Origin: Leptolyngbya sp. Prado105
GTDB taxonomy: Bacteria; Cyanobacteriota; Cyanobacteriia; Leptolyngbyales; Leptolyngbyaceae
DNA: 60,750 nucleotides
Assembly (NCBI GenBank): GCA_025454375.1
Contig: JALOOO010000004.1
Location: 1 to 60,750, forward strand
Direction: 5' to 3'
Shown: positions 1 to 9,417 of the stretch, piece after piece
Layout of the letters: the number at the start of each line of letters is the position of its first letter
Numbering within the stretch: position 1 is the stretch's first letter
The notes under the pieces: generated by a model
Databases searched by the model: none
What the model was told of the DNA's origin: nothing
Seen by the model: the letters and a program-made list of their open reading frames with translations, nothing else
Position numbers and translations under genes: made by a program

Positions 1-1
1 C

Positions 2-286
2 ATTCCCAATGTGACCCAAGCGATCGCAGAGATCCATCGAGTACTAAAGCCTGGAGGAAGATTCTTTTTTGTCGAACATGGCTTGAGTTGTGAACGCAAT
101 GTTCAGATTTGGCAAGATCGACTGACTCCCATTCAGAAACGAATTGCTGGGGGATGTCATTTCAATCGAAACATTCGAGAGCTAGTTGAACGGCAGTTCG
201 ATCGAGTACGAGTCGATGAGTTTTATTTAGAAAATGTTCCGAAATTAACGGCGTACTTGTACAAGGGAACTGCCACAAAGCTTTAG
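2..286 (+). CDS. SAM-dependent methyltransferase, C-terminal part (5' end outside window)
   Basis: Only the last ~95 residues are present and the frame is open to the window edge, so the gene begins upstream. The visible stretch IHRVLKPGGRFFFVEHG is the typical strand/turn after motif III of class I SAM methyltransferases of the UbiE/Methyltransf_11 type. The tail with GGCHFNRNIRELVE resembles small-molecule or lipid methyltransferases, but the substrate cannot be told because the SAM-binding glycine motif lies outside. A GTG at 11 is in frame but lies inside the conserved domain and is not the start. The downstream neighbour is convergent. Confidence 0.7.
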   Translation: MPNVTQAIAEIHRVLKPGGRFFFVEHGLSCERNVQIWQDRLTPIQKRIAGGCHFNRNIRELVERQFDRVRVDEFYLENVPKLTAYLYKGTATKL

Positions 287-361
287 TAGAGATGTGGGAA
301 GTTTGTTTGTGCTGTTTGCGTCATAGAGATTACAGATAAGGCTCTCCAGTGCAAGATCTTC

Positions 362-1207
362 TTATTCTTCCTCTGAGATGCGTGCCTTTCGCTGCATGAT
401 CTCCTTGACGATTAATGTGACGACTGCTAGTAATGCCAGCAAGACCGCTGCCGAATAAGCAGACTCTGTCGCATACTGCTTATACTCCTCTTCAATAAAC
501 AGCGGCAAACTCTGAGTTTTACCCGCTAAATTTCCTGACACAACCGACACCGCTCCAAACTCACCCATTGCTCTCGCATTCGTCAAGATCACTCCATAAA
601 GCAATCCCCAGCGAATACTCGGCAAGGTAACGCGCCAAAACGTTTGCCAGTTGCTTGCGCCCAAAGTACTCGCAGCCTCTTCTTGCTCTGGTCCAATCTC
701 ATCCAACACAGGAATAACTTCTCGTGCAACAAAGGGCAAACTCACAAACAATGTCGCCAGTACCATACCCGGAAACGCAAAAATTACTTTGATATCCGCG
801 TCTCTGAGCAGAGGACCAAACCAACCATTTCGCCCATAAAGTAGAACAAGCATTAACCCGGCAACAACCGGAGAAATCGCAAAAGGCAGATCAATGATAC
901 TCAGCAGTAAAGCCCGACCTCGAAACTGTTTTCGTGCTAATGCCCAAGCTGTACAAAGACCAAAGACGATGTTGATTGGCACTGAAATTGCAGCAAGTGC
1001 GATCGTCAACTTTACTGCTGCAATAAAGTTGGGTTGCTGCAAGTTTGCGAGAAATGGACCGATTCCCTTCTTAAATGCTTGGTAGAAAACATTGATTGCA
1101 GGAATGTAAATCACAAGCGCTAGAAACACGATCGCAATCGTAATTAGAACAACCGAAACCCATTCGACCTTCTTCTTTGAACGAGAAGAACTTATAACTG
1201 CACTCAT
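362..1207 (-). CDS. cysW: Sulfate ABC transporter, permease subunit CysW
   Basis: 281 aa inner-membrane permease, the normal CysW length. Hydrophobic segments lie near residues 16-40, 64-88, 102-125, 145-162, 200-215 and 250-270. The cytoplasmic EAA loop that contacts the ATPase is seen at about 177-197 (EEAASTLGASNWQTFWRV). It pairs with CysT to move sulfate or thiosulfate delivered by the lipoprotein SbpA. The start is an ATG with AAGGAG upstream, 12 bp after the cysT stop, so it is the last gene of sbpA-cysT-cysW. The ATPase gene cysA is not next to it and must be elsewhere. Confidence 0.92.
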   Translation of the reverse strand: MSAVISSSRSKKKVEWVSVVLITIAIVFLALVIYIPAINVFYQAFKKGIGPFLANLQQPNFIAAVKLTIALAAISVPINIVFGLCTAWALARKQFRGRALLLSIIDLPFAISPVVAGLMLVLLYGRNGWFGPLLRDADIKVIFAFPGMVLATLFVSLPFVAREVIPVLDEIGPEQEEAASTLGASNWQTFWRVTLPSIRWGLLYGVILTNARAMGEFGAVSVVSGNLAGKTQSLPLFIEEEYKQYATESAYSAAVLLALLAVVTLIVKEIMQRKARISEEE

Positions 1208-1219
1208 GAAAATAGCTCC

Positions 1220-2101
1220 TTAATGTCCTACTCGTTTACTCGAAGTGCCCGAATCATACCGTCTCCCCCAAGCTTGCAAAAGATTCAGCCCCAATAGCAT
1301 CAACAGCGAAATCGCAAGTAACACAATCCCAATGACGGTTGCACCCGCATAGTCATACTGTTCCAAGCGTTGAAAAATCAATACAGGCGCAATCAAATCT
1401 CGAAACGGCGTATTCGACGCAACGATCACAGTCGAACCATACTCACCCACCGCCCGCGAAAATCCTAAAGCAATCCCAGTCAAAATTGCAGGCAGTAAAG
1501 GTGGCAAAATCACATGTCGAAACGTCTCCCACTCTGAAGCTCCCAAGCTCCAAGCCGCTTCTTCCGTCTCTTTTTCCATTTCTGCTAGCACAGGTTGTAC
1601 GGTGCGAATCACAAACGGCAAAGAGATAAAAATCATCGCAATGCCAACCCCCAATCGAGTGAAAGCAATCTTAATACCGAAGGGAGCAACCAGGGACCCA
1701 AGCCAACCATTCTCGCTGTAAACCGTTGCGATCGTTAACCCTGCAACCGCTGTAGGCAGTGCAAAAGGCAAATCAACGGAAGCATCAATAAACTTTTTGA
1801 GCGGAAAGTCGTATCGCACTAAGACCCAAGCAATTAATGTGCCGAACACACCATTGATCAAGGCTGAAATCAGAGCCGTTGTGAAGGTAATGTCATAGGT
1901 TGAAAGCGCGATCGGACTCGTTGCAATCCGCCAAAACTGCTCCAATCCCACCGTCGAGGCTTTCAAAAACATTGCAATCGTTGGAACAATCAGCATCACG
2001 AGCAAATACCCAATCATGATGCGCCAGGTCCAAGGAGCTTGAACAATCGATCGATAAGCAACTTTCCACACTGGAACCTTCTCAGAGTTAGCAGTAACCA
2101 T
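1220..2101 (-). CDS. cysT: Sulfate ABC transporter, permease subunit CysT (CysU)
   Basis: 293 aa membrane permease and partner of CysW. The EAA loop [18 protein letters not shown] is visible in the second half, with about six hydrophobic segments. I chose the ATG at 2101 (MVTANSEKV) rather than the longer frame to 2206, because the longer version would run 83 bases into the sbpA coding region and adds a charged, non-conserved leader. With this start the gene lies 22 bp downstream of the sbpA stop. Role: trans-membrane path for sulfate/thiosulfate. Regulation is probably by sulfur status as in other cyanobacteria, but no operator was identified. Confidence 0.9.
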   Translation of the reverse strand: MVTANSEKVPVWKVAYRSIVQAPWTWRIMIGYLLVMLIVPTIAMFLKASTVGLEQFWRIATSPIALSTYDITFTTALISALINGVFGTLIAWVLVRYDFPLKKFIDASVDLPFALPTAVAGLTIATVYSENGWLGSLVAPFGIKIAFTRLGVGIAMIFISLPFVIRTVQPVLAEMEKETEEAAWSLGASEWETFRHVILPPLLPAILTGIALGFSRAVGEYGSTVIVASNTPFRDLIAPVLIFQRLEQYDYAGATVIGIVLLAISLLMLLGLNLLQAWGRRYDSGTSSKRVGH

Positions 2102-2123
2102 ATCCTGAACTACTCCAAATGAA

Positions 2124-3149
2124 TTACTGTCTTGATGCCGCGATCGTTTGGTCAAACACGCCGCCTTCTTCAAAGAATTTCTTCTGAACTTTGCCCCAGC
2201 CCCCAAAGTCCTGAATCGTTGCCAAGTCCCTCACAGGTTGGAACTTGCCTACATTCTCACCCAGGGGGCGAAATCCTAATTTTGTGAATTCTGCCTGTGC
2301 TTCAGGGGTAAATAAGAACTGCGCGTAAGCTTCTGCGGCTGCACGAGTTCGATTGCGATCAACATTTTTATCGACAATTGCGAGCGGCGTATCGATCGAA
2401 ATATTCACTTCTGGAATGACATATTCCAGCTTAATGCCCTTCTGCTGCGCCAAGATGACCTCGTTTTCATAGTTAATCAGCGCATCACCCTGCCCCTGTT
2501 TTGCAAAAGCATCAGTCGCCTCTCGTGCATCTCTTGCAAGGACTGCAACGTTCTTGAACTCTTTCGCGACCAATGCCTGAGCTTTTGCTTCGTCATTGTT
2601 ATTGCGCTTCAAAGCATCATTCCAGAGCGCCATAAAATTCCAGCGTGCGCCGCCAGAAGTTTTCGGGTCAGGAGTCACCCACTTCACATCCTCGCGCGTC
2701 AGATCTTCAAACGATTTGATATTTTTGGGATTACCCGGACGAACGACGATCGCGGCAACAGTTTTGGCAACGATGCCGTTGTTTGGAACCTGGGTTGTCC
2801 AGTCTTGCCGGATCAAGCCTTCTCTGACAATTCTCTCCGTATCAGCGGCAACGGCTAAGTGCGTAATATCTGCATCCAGTCCGTCAATCACAGCGCGAGT
2901 TTGAGAGCCAGATGCGCCATAGCTGTAGCTAAAGATCACCGTTTGACCTTTTTCTTTTTTCCACTGCTCGACAAATCTCGGAATAATTGCATCATGCGCA
3001 GCTTTCGGCACGGCATAGCCGACCAGTGTAAGCGCAACACTTGAAGCCGCATTGCCGCTCCCGCAAGCTGCTATTGTCAAACTCAGCGTCATCCCTACCA
3101 GAAATAGGGCGATCGATTTGTATAAGATGCCAAACCGTCGAAACTTCAT
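2124..3149 (-). CDS. sbpA: Sulfate/thiosulfate-binding lipoprotein SbpA
   Basis: 341 aa extracytoplasmic solute-binding protein of the sulfate ABC transporter. Start ATG at 3149 follows AGGAGA at a normal distance; upstream in-frame starts add an unconserved leader. Residues 1-28 form a signal peptide ending in a lipobox (LTIAAC, Cys29), so it should be a membrane-anchored lipoprotein. Family segments are clear: [20 protein letters not shown] near 75-95 and the [13 protein letters not shown] loop around residue 170. First gene of the operon with cysT and cysW. A short inverted repeat, TTGCCT/AGGCAA (3160-3178), lies just upstream of the ribosome-binding site; its role is unknown. Confidence 0.93.
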   Translation of the reverse strand: MKFRRFGILYKSIALFLVGMTLSLTIAACGSGNAASSVALTLVGYAVPKAAHDAIIPRFVEQWKKEKGQTVIFSYSYGASGSQTRAVIDGLDADITHLAVAADTERIVREGLIRQDWTTQVPNNGIVAKTVAAIVVRPGNPKNIKSFEDLTREDVKWVTPDPKTSGGARWNFMALWNDALKRNNNDEAKAQALVAKEFKNVAVLARDAREATDAFAKQGQGDALINYENEVILAQQKGIKLEYVIPEVNISIDTPLAIVDKNVDRNRTRAAAEAYAQFLFTPEAQAEFTKLGFRPLGENVGKFQPVRDLATIQDFGGWGKVQKKFFEEGGVFDQTIAASRQ

Positions 3150-3268
3150 CACATTCTCCTTGCCTTCGGATGAGGCAATCCCTATCCTATCGGGGAATGT
3201 TCGCGATCGCAATAAGAATCACCGATTTATTGACCGAGATATAGGAGATTCAATGCAGATCGAGTTTT

Positions 3269-3430
3269 ATGGATCATCTTGGAAGAGAATGGAAGTTTCA
3301 GAGAACAACGTTCAAGCTTAACCTGCGATTTTTAGGAGCTTTGTTCGCTAGTTGTGTCTCGCTGATGAGTTGCGCGACAAATTTTCGGACAGGTGCGACT
3401 GTAACCGCCGCAGTACAATTTTGCTGCTAG
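3269..3430 (+). CDS. Possible small lipoprotein, 53 aa
   Basis: A 53-codon open frame in the gap between sbpA and the amidase, too short for usual ORF cut-offs. The peptide has a basic start (KFQRTTFKLNLR), a hydrophobic stretch (FLGALFASCV) and a lipobox-like SLMSC at residues 31-35, then a short polar tail ending in FCC. That arrangement is what a tiny type II signal-peptide lipoprotein would show. There is no good ribosome-binding site at the ATG (3269), the signal-peptide n-region is long, and I do not recognise a family. It could be chance. Confidence 0.25.
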   Translation: MDHLGREWKFQRTTFKLNLRFLGALFASCVSLMSCATNFRTGATVTAAVQFCC

Positions 3431-3487
3431 CTCTGAATTTAAGGCAGTTTGTATGATACGGTGTCCCTTATTTCGTTTGCAACAGCA

Positions 3488-5236
3488 ATGAAGCGATTAT
3501 TCAGCGCGTTCGTTTTAGCAGTTCTAACCACGGTGTTCTCCATCTCGATCGCCTTATCAAAGCCCGCTCTTACGGTCGTTTATCCCCCCGCAACCCACGA
3601 AACGATCGCAAAACAGATTTTCTTTATCGGTTCCGCCCCCTCAAAAGGCGAAGTTCTGATTAATGGCAAACGCATTGATCGCAGTCCTCAAGGACATTTC
3701 GCCCCCAGTTTCCCGCTGCAAATGGGCGAAAATCAATTCTCCATTCGCTACGCAGGAGAAGAACTCAACATTAAAGTCAATCGCATCTCTAACGAACCGC
3801 CCGCACCCGTCGGACAATCGTTTGACAAAGATTCACTCACTCCTGAGGTCGATATCGCGCGACTCCCTGGAGAACCACTCTGCTTTAGCGCGATCGCCCC
3901 GCCAAATTCGATCGTCAATGTCAAACTCGCGAATCAAATGCTGCCTTTAACCGCACAAAGCGCGATCGCAACCCTTCCCTCAAATTCAGGCGTTCTCACC
4001 GGACTGACTCAGCCGACTGAAACGCGATCGACTCAATATGCAGGCTGCATCACGTCACAAACTAGCGGAGAGCTAGGAAAAGCAACGTATCTTTTAGGCA
4101 GTGTGAGTCAAGAAGCCCCTGGGAAAATTTCAGTCCTCGATCCTGCTCGGTTAGAAGTCGCAGAAGTAACATCTGAACAGGGGACGGCAAGAACCGGAGC
4201 CAGTACAGCTTTCTCACGATTAACTCCCTTACCCAAAGGAACAAGAGCAACGATTACAGCACGAGAAGGGGATTGGGTGCGCTTAGACTATGGCGGATGG
4301 ATACGATCGAGCGATGTGAAAATTGCGCCGGGATCGGCTCCAGTGCGATCGCTGATTCGAGGCATTACTTCAAAAATTGCAAAAGACTGGACAGAGATTC
4401 GATTCCCGTTGCAAACTCCTGTGCCGATTACCGTTGACCAGAATCAAAATCAATTTACGCTCACGCTCTACAATACGACTGCACAAACTGATACGATTCG
4501 GTTAAGTAATGATCCGACGATCGCTCGATTAGATTGGCAACAAGTGGAACCTGGAAAGATCGTATATCGCTTTAACCTCAAATCAAATCAACCGTGGGGA
4601 TATAAGCTGAGATACGAAGGGACAACATTAGTGTTATCGCTGAAACACCCGCCTCGGCTCCAAAGAAATTCACTCTCTGGCATAAAGATTCTGATTGACC
4701 CAGGACATGGCGGCAACGAAGATTTAGGGGCAAGAGGTGGAACAGGCTATCCAGAAAAAGAAGTCGCATTAATTACGAGCAAATTGCTGCGAGAAGAACT
4801 TGTAAAACGAGGTGCAACGGTTGTCATGACTCGTGAGGCAGATATCGATCTAGATTTAGCCCCAAGAGTCAGAAAAATCAATGAGACTGAACCGACGATC
4901 GCGCTTTCAGTTCATTACAATGCACTCCCTGATGACGGGGATGCGATAAATACCAAAGGCGTTGCAACCTTCTGGTATCAACCTCAAGCGCATGATTTAG
5001 CCGTATTCATGCACGATTATCTGGTGAAAAAGCTCGATCGACCTTCATATGGCGTGTACTGGAACAATCTAGCTCTGACCCGCCCAACCGCTGCGCCGAC
5101 TGTACTGTTAGAACTCGGCTTCATGATCAATCCCGATGAATTTGAATGGATTACGAATCCAATCGAGCAGAAGAAACTGGCAGCCACACTAGCAGATGGA
5201 GTCGTAGAATGGCTGACTCGATCGCAGAAATCTTGA
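3488..5236 (+). CDS. N-acetylmuramoyl-L-alanine amidase (Amidase_3), secreted
   Basis: 582 aa. Start chosen at ATG 3488 (MKRLFSAFVLAVL), which gives a clean signal peptide; the upstream TTG at 3449 adds a non-conserved leader. The N-terminal ~380 residues carry Ig-like/AMIN-like beta-rich regions and an SH3b-like stretch (TAREGDWVRLDYGGWI). The C-terminal zinc amidase domain (about residues 398-578) has the expected ligands in LIDPGHGG, the Glu of YPEKEVAL, SVHYNA and the catalytic Glu of LLELGFM. It cleaves the amide between MurNAc and the stem peptide, probably in cell separation or septal wall remodelling. Convergent with recJ. Confidence 0.88.
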   Translation: MKRLFSAFVLAVLTTVFSISIALSKPALTVVYPPATHETIAKQIFFIGSAPSKGEVLINGKRIDRSPQGHFAPSFPLQMGENQFSIRYAGEELNIKVNRISNEPPAPVGQSFDKDSLTPEVDIARLPGEPLCFSAIAPPNSIVNVKLANQMLPLTAQSAIATLPSNSGVLTGLTQPTETRSTQYAGCITSQTSGELGKATYLLGSVSQEAPGKISVLDPARLEVAEVTSEQGTARTGASTAFSRLTPLPKGTRATITAREGDWVRLDYGGWIRSSDVKIAPGSAPVRSLIRGITSKIAKDWTEIRFPLQTPVPITVDQNQNQFTLTLYNTTAQTDTIRLSNDPTIARLDWQQVEPGKIVYRFNLKSNQPWGYKLRYEGTTLVLSLKHPPRLQRNSLSGIKILIDPGHGGNEDLGARGGTGYPEKEVALITSKLLREELVKRGATVVMTREADIDLDLAPRVRKINETEPTIALSVHYNALPDDGDAINTKGVATFWYQPQAHDLAVFMHDYLVKKLDRPSYGVYWNNLALTRPTAAPTVLLELGFMINPDEFEWITNPIEQKKLAATLADGVVEWLTRSQKS

Positions 5237-5256
5237 TACCAATTTGAATGATTCAT

Positions 5257-5305
5257 GCCACAACTGCTTGGGGGATTCCCATCAATCCTACTAAGCAGTT
5301 GTGGC
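5257..5305. terminator. Perfect 13-bp stem hairpin between convergent amidase and recJ
   Basis: Arms GCCACAACTGCTT (5257-5269) and AAGCAGTTGTGGC (5293-5305) are perfect reverse complements around a 23-nt loop. It sits between the 3' ends of two convergent genes, where a bidirectional terminator would be expected. No T-run follows on either strand, so it may instead be an RNA-stabilising hairpin or a small repeat. Confidence 0.4.
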
Positions 5306-5385
5306 GCTAATAAGTTGATTGGGTATGAGATTGGCAATTTCAGCGCTTCGCGAGTGTAAAAAATGACTGCGAAGAAAGTGGTCAG

Positions 5386-7641
5386 TTAATTCATTGATTG
5401 ACTGACCATAGCTTGAATCGTACTCAGTGGAACCTGAGCAAAGTACTGTCGATGGAATTGCTCCTCTCGAACGGCATTTAAGAAAGGCTCGATCGTCACA
5501 TTAGCACTCATCTGCTCTCTGAAGCTGAAGCTAAATCCTTCTGGTAAGTAAGTTGCCTGAAAGCCAAGCGACTCTAGCGTTTGAATCCCCGCTTTTAATG
5601 CAATATCTCCAATCATCAGACGATCGTACAATTGCTGCCGAGTCGCAGTCTTCCCGGTTCGACTCAGATATTTTGCGATTCCAACGAAGGTTTGCCAGAT
5701 TTCAAGAGCAGGCAGGAACGTCGGCGGCGGATAAGCGATCGCCAAAGGACGATGCTGATCAAGTGCGCGTCTGTACCAGATCTTTAGCTCACTCCAGCTT
5801 GTCGGCACAGTTTTTAGCTCGATCGCGGTTTCCTCCTCCGGGCGCTGAGTCCGCCAATCTAATAGCCATTGTGTCTGAACTGGAGTAATCTCCTCACAAG
5901 CACGAACCGCGACGAGTCGAACCTCATAACGTTTGCGAAAGGTGTTGTTCTCAAGCTCTACAATGGCATCACAGCGCCCCATCGGAAGTTCATTGGCATA
6001 GTGCCCCCACCATATCCCTGGGAAACCTTGCTCGGCCGATTCATCATAAATCACGAACGGGGTGCGAATGTATTCGACTTTGCGCCCGTATAGGTCTTGA
6101 ATCTTGGTATTTCTCCCAGCTTGAAACCAACAGTTCCGAATCAGTAACTTTGGAATGGGATTGCCCATGCCGCAGGGTTCGATTAAGCGCAGTTCTTTGT
6201 AGAGGTCGAGCGTGAGTTCGCTGACGCTGACGCAGAGATCTGCTTGAATGATTGGCGTTGGAGGTTCGCTTTGTTGAAGTAATCTTTGATTAATCGCTTG
6301 AGCAAAAAGGGGGAGATTGTCGATCGCTAAACTCAGTCCCGCCGCAAACGGATGTCCACCAAAGCGATGTAAGAGATGGGACTGATCTTTCACGAGTTGA
6401 TAGAGATCAATTTGATTCGTCGATCGAGCCGATCCTCTGGCAAATTCATCATCCACGGTGAGTAAAATCGTTGGCTTGCCATATTCTTGAGCAATTTGAC
6501 CCGCGACCAGTCCAAGCACACCTGCACTCCATTGCTCATCCCAAAGCACAATCACGCCAGTTGTTGAGAGATCCAATTGAGCTAATTTTACTTTTGCTTG
6601 CTGTAAGACATCTTTTTGCAAAGCTTTACGGCGCGTATTTGCCAGTTCCGTTTCGTCTGCTAGCACTTTGCAGCGTTGAGCATCTTGACTCGTAAGCAGT
6701 TCTACACAAAAATGTGCGTCGCCTTGAATTCGGCTTACCGCATTGATTCGAGGACCTAAGCCAAAGGAAATATCAGTCGGGCGATCGCCCGATCGCTTAC
6801 AGAGTTCTAGCAATCTTGTAATCCCTGGGCGAGTTGCTTTGGGGGTAGATTGTTTCTGCAATTGCTCAATTCCTTTCTGAGCCAGATAACGGCAATCTCC
6901 TTTGAGTTCTACTAAATCTGCAATTAGCCCGATCGCGACGAGATCAAGCAGATTCTCGATCGGCTTTTCTGGGACTTCAGGCAATGCCTCATACAGGGCT
7001 TCGACAAGCTTGTAAGCCACGGCAACGCCAGAAAGTGAAGCAAAAGGGTGAGCTTTGTCGAGGGTGCGGGGATTGACGATCGCGATAACAGGCGGACGAG
7101 CATCAGGCAGAGTATGATGATCCGTCACAATTAGATCAATACCAAGACTTTGAGCATATCGAATCTCATCGATGTTCGTACTGCCCGTGTCGCAAGTTAC
7201 AATCACCTGGACATGCTTGAGTTGATCAATTCCAGTTTTGGACAGTCCATGGGATTCAGTAAACCGATTAGGAATGTAGTAAAACAGCGTTTGATTTTGA
7301 GCGAAGAACTGTCCCAAGCCATCCCAAAGCACTGCCGTTGAAGTCACTCCGTCCGCATCAAAATCTCCCCAAATCGCGATCGTTTCATTTTGCTCGATCG
7401 CCCTGACTAGCCGTTTTACTGCCCATTGCATTTCCTGACCAAATTCAGTTGCGCTCATCGGCTGATAGTGCGCGGCGAAGAGATATCCTGCTAACGATTC
7501 AATCTCTCGAATTCCTCGCGACCAGAGTAACTGCGGCAAATAGCGCCCCTCAATTCCTGAAGCCTGCCGTTTTACTGCCTGAACAAATGCTTCTGGAATC
7601 TCAGCTTGATAAATTTGCCATGAGAGGACAGGATCTGGCAT
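5386..7641 (-). CDS. recJ: Single-stranded-DNA-specific exonuclease RecJ
   Basis: 751 aa from ATG 7641; a TTG four codons upstream is possible. The DHH phosphoesterase core shows motif I (IAIWGDFDADGVTSTAVL, about residues 88-105), the CDTGS motif near 150 and DHH near 174-176, and the DHHA1 motif GGHPFAAG near 428-435, followed by an OB-fold region. The C-terminal ~170 residues are an extension common in cyanobacterial RecJ. It degrades ssDNA 5' to 3' in recombination and mismatch/base-excision repair, using Mn/Mg held by the Asp/His motifs. Its upstream region is occupied by a repeat element (7647-7790), so its promoter must lie within or beyond it. Confidence 0.93.
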   Translation of the reverse strand: MPDPVLSWQIYQAEIPEAFVQAVKRQASGIEGRYLPQLLWSRGIREIESLAGYLFAAHYQPMSATEFGQEMQWAVKRLVRAIEQNETIAIWGDFDADGVTSTAVLWDGLGQFFAQNQTLFYYIPNRFTESHGLSKTGIDQLKHVQVIVTCDTGSTNIDEIRYAQSLGIDLIVTDHHTLPDARPPVIAIVNPRTLDKAHPFASLSGVAVAYKLVEALYEALPEVPEKPIENLLDLVAIGLIADLVELKGDCRYLAQKGIEQLQKQSTPKATRPGITRLLELCKRSGDRPTDISFGLGPRINAVSRIQGDAHFCVELLTSQDAQRCKVLADETELANTRRKALQKDVLQQAKVKLAQLDLSTTGVIVLWDEQWSAGVLGLVAGQIAQEYGKPTILLTVDDEFARGSARSTNQIDLYQLVKDQSHLLHRFGGHPFAAGLSLAIDNLPLFAQAINQRLLQQSEPPTPIIQADLCVSVSELTLDLYKELRLIEPCGMGNPIPKLLIRNCWFQAGRNTKIQDLYGRKVEYIRTPFVIYDESAEQGFPGIWWGHYANELPMGRCDAIVELENNTFRKRYEVRLVAVRACEEITPVQTQWLLDWRTQRPEEETAIELKTVPTSWSELKIWYRRALDQHRPLAIAYPPPTFLPALEIWQTFVGIAKYLSRTGKTATRQQLYDRLMIGDIALKAGIQTLESLGFQATYLPEGFSFSFREQMSANVTIEPFLNAVREEQFHRQYFAQVPLSTIQAMVSQSMN

Positions 7642-7646
7642 GAGCG

Positions 7647-7790
7647 ATAGCAATCCGGTTTGAGTTGTAGAATTCGGAACTGCCCCTAAACCTCAAATTC
7701 TAGGAGTTAAAGATCTTGTCCCTCCCCAAACTTGAGGGCTGGGGGGCACAATCAACGATGCAACTTACGACTGATTTAGAACTGCTATAG
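7647..7790. repeat. MITE-like interspersed repeat, copy A
   Basis: A ~144-bp non-coding stretch directly upstream of recJ. Read on the minus strand from 7790 it begins CTATAGCAGTTCTAAATCAG, and nearly the same sequence recurs at 24277 and 37779. The other end (7647 onward, ATAGCAATCCGGTTTGAG) matches as an imperfect terminal inverted repeat (about 15 of 23 positions). No long open frame inside. Exact boundaries are approximate. Confidence 0.55.
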
Positions 7791-7856
7791 GAGAGCCGTA
7801 AATAGATCAGACAGTTGATCGATTCCATTCCTCATCCTAGACCAAAAATCAAGACA

Positions 7857-9176
7857 CTACTTGCTGTGAACCAGCGGATTGCCGCAGGCATCTCGTTCAG
7901 ACTCGATCGGAGAATCGATCGACACCTCTAAGCGCTGAAGAATGTCCCCGATCGGTAACGCAAATCCCAGCCCTTCGATCCCTTCACTGGCGATCTTTTC
8001 GGTCACAATGCCGATCACTTTGCCGTCGCGATTGAGCAAAGGACCGCCACTATTTCCCGGATTCACAGCCGTATCGGTTTGAATCAGACTGCGAGAAGCG
8101 TTGCGCCGAAACCCGCTGACAATTCCTTGCGTTACAGAATTTGAAAAAGAGAGCGGATTGCCGATCGCCACCACGGATTGCCCCACCCGCACGACATCCG
8201 TATGACAAATCGGCAACCCTGAAACCGGACTCACATCGCCTTCTAATTTCACCAAGGCTGCATCCGCAACAGCATCCCGCCGCAGGACTCGCCCATTCAC
8301 GAGACTGCCATCATAGAGCTTGACCTTGACCGAGAACGCAGAACCGACCACATGCTGATTGGTCATAATCAGCCCAGACGAATCGAGCAAAAATCCGCTG
8401 CCTTGTCCCTTGGCAGTGCGAATCTGCACAACTGAGGGAATCGCACGTCCGACCAGTTGCTCTAGCGTCAGGGGGTGAGCAGTTGCTGCGATCGCGGCAA
8501 TTTTGTAAGACTGGCTTGGAGGTTCTTCGATCGGACGATTCAGAAGTGCGACAAACTCAGGTTTAGCAAGTAACACCTTAAAGCTGGCTCGAATCGCTTC
8601 ATAGGTTGCTGCTGGATTATCAATTCCCTCTGCTTTGGCACTTCCCGTGATCTCTTGGCGGTACACCACTTTATTCAAATCTCGATCGAATAACTCCCAA
8701 CGAATGGCGCGATCATCCTGTGTATATTCGGTAAAAAATGAACTATAAGAATCGAGATGCACTTGAGTAATCGTTCCGCCGATCAAGAATCTCCCTGGTT
8801 CTGATGACTCGATTAGCTCTGCAAATAAAGATTGTGGATGCGATCGCAAAACATCAAACCCTGCTTGGCTCAGTTCATCCTCTAATAAATTCCGAACTGA
8901 GTTTTCTAACTGATCCTCCAGCCGTTCTGCTGCAACATAACGCTGCTGTCGAATTTTCAGTAGCCCATCATAGTGCCCTCCAATCAAAACACCCGGCAAC
9001 ACTCCAGAGCGAATCCTAGCAATTTCAACTTTCGCGCTGGGTTCTGGATTAAGCAGAGGGTGTAACGGTTCTGCTTGAATTGGAGCTTGCAGCAAAAAAA
9101 AGCATAAGACAACGGTACAGATCACACTCCAGACAGATGTCATCGCCATAATTTTAGAGTACTCAAAGCGGGTCAT
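7857..9176 (-). CDS. Secreted trypsin-like serine protease (Deg/HtrA-like, no PDZ) with N-terminal extra domain
   Basis: 439 aa with a signal peptide ending near APIQA (residue 35). Residues ~45-215 form an alpha/beta domain that I do not recognise, resembling envelope proteins of the CsgG/penicillin-binding-activator kind (LIGGTITQVH, a helix rich in charged residues). Residues ~235-420 are a chymotrypsin-fold S1C protease with the complete triad: His275 (NQHVV), Asp305 (VADAAL), Ser376 (GNSGGP). No PDZ domain follows, unlike DegP/HhoA. Likely a periplasmic quality-control or processing protease. Divergent from the kinase gene at 9418. Confidence 0.85.
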   Translation of the reverse strand: MTRFEYSKIMAMTSVWSVICTVVLCFFLLQAPIQAEPLHPLLNPEPSAKVEIARIRSGVLPGVLIGGHYDGLLKIRQQRYVAAERLEDQLENSVRNLLEDELSQAGFDVLRSHPQSLFAELIESSEPGRFLIGGTITQVHLDSYSSFFTEYTQDDRAIRWELFDRDLNKVVYRQEITGSAKAEGIDNPAATYEAIRASFKVLLAKPEFVALLNRPIEEPPSQSYKIAAIAATAHPLTLEQLVGRAIPSVVQIRTAKGQGSGFLLDSSGLIMTNQHVVGSAFSVKVKLYDGSLVNGRVLRRDAVADAALVKLEGDVSPVSGLPICHTDVVRVGQSVVAIGNPLSFSNSVTQGIVSGFRRNASRSLIQTDTAVNPGNSGGPLLNRDGKVIGIVTEKIASEGIEGLGFALPIGDILQRLEVSIDSPIESERDACGNPLVHSK

Positions 9177-9298
9177 CAGATCTTGCGGCTAAATGCTTAC
9201 GCTGTCAATCGAGAATGTACTGAATGATTCGTAATTTCTACGAAAAAGCAATGTTGAACATACGGATATTTGCGGTGCAGAGGATGATCGTATTCTGT

Positions 9299-9316
9299 AA
9301 AATCTTGCAAGATTTT
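9299..9316. promoter_or_regulatory. 18-bp perfect palindrome in divergent promoter region
   Basis: AAAATCTTGCAAGATTTT reads the same on both strands. It lies in the 241-bp gap between the divergent protease and kinase genes, about 100 bp before the kinase start and 120 bp before the protease start. It could be an operator for a dimeric regulator or a weak hairpin; no factor can be named. Confidence 0.35.
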
Positions 9317-9417
9317 TTCCTTAGACTCGCGCATTAAATCCCTCTAGTGAATAGAATTCGTCAAGCAGACGAGGAAAGAATATACGGAATCGCTATGATC
9401 AGAGGCGAAGTGAGTCG

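Noticed and set aside
2102-2206. N-terminal extension of cysT
   Set aside because: It overlaps sbpA coding sequence and contains charged residues not found in CysT; the internal ATG at 2101 fits.
362-3149. Incomplete sulfate operon (no cysA)
   Set aside because: Absence of cysA next to sbpA-cysT-cysW is not evidence of loss; the ATPase gene is often elsewhere and the window ends near.
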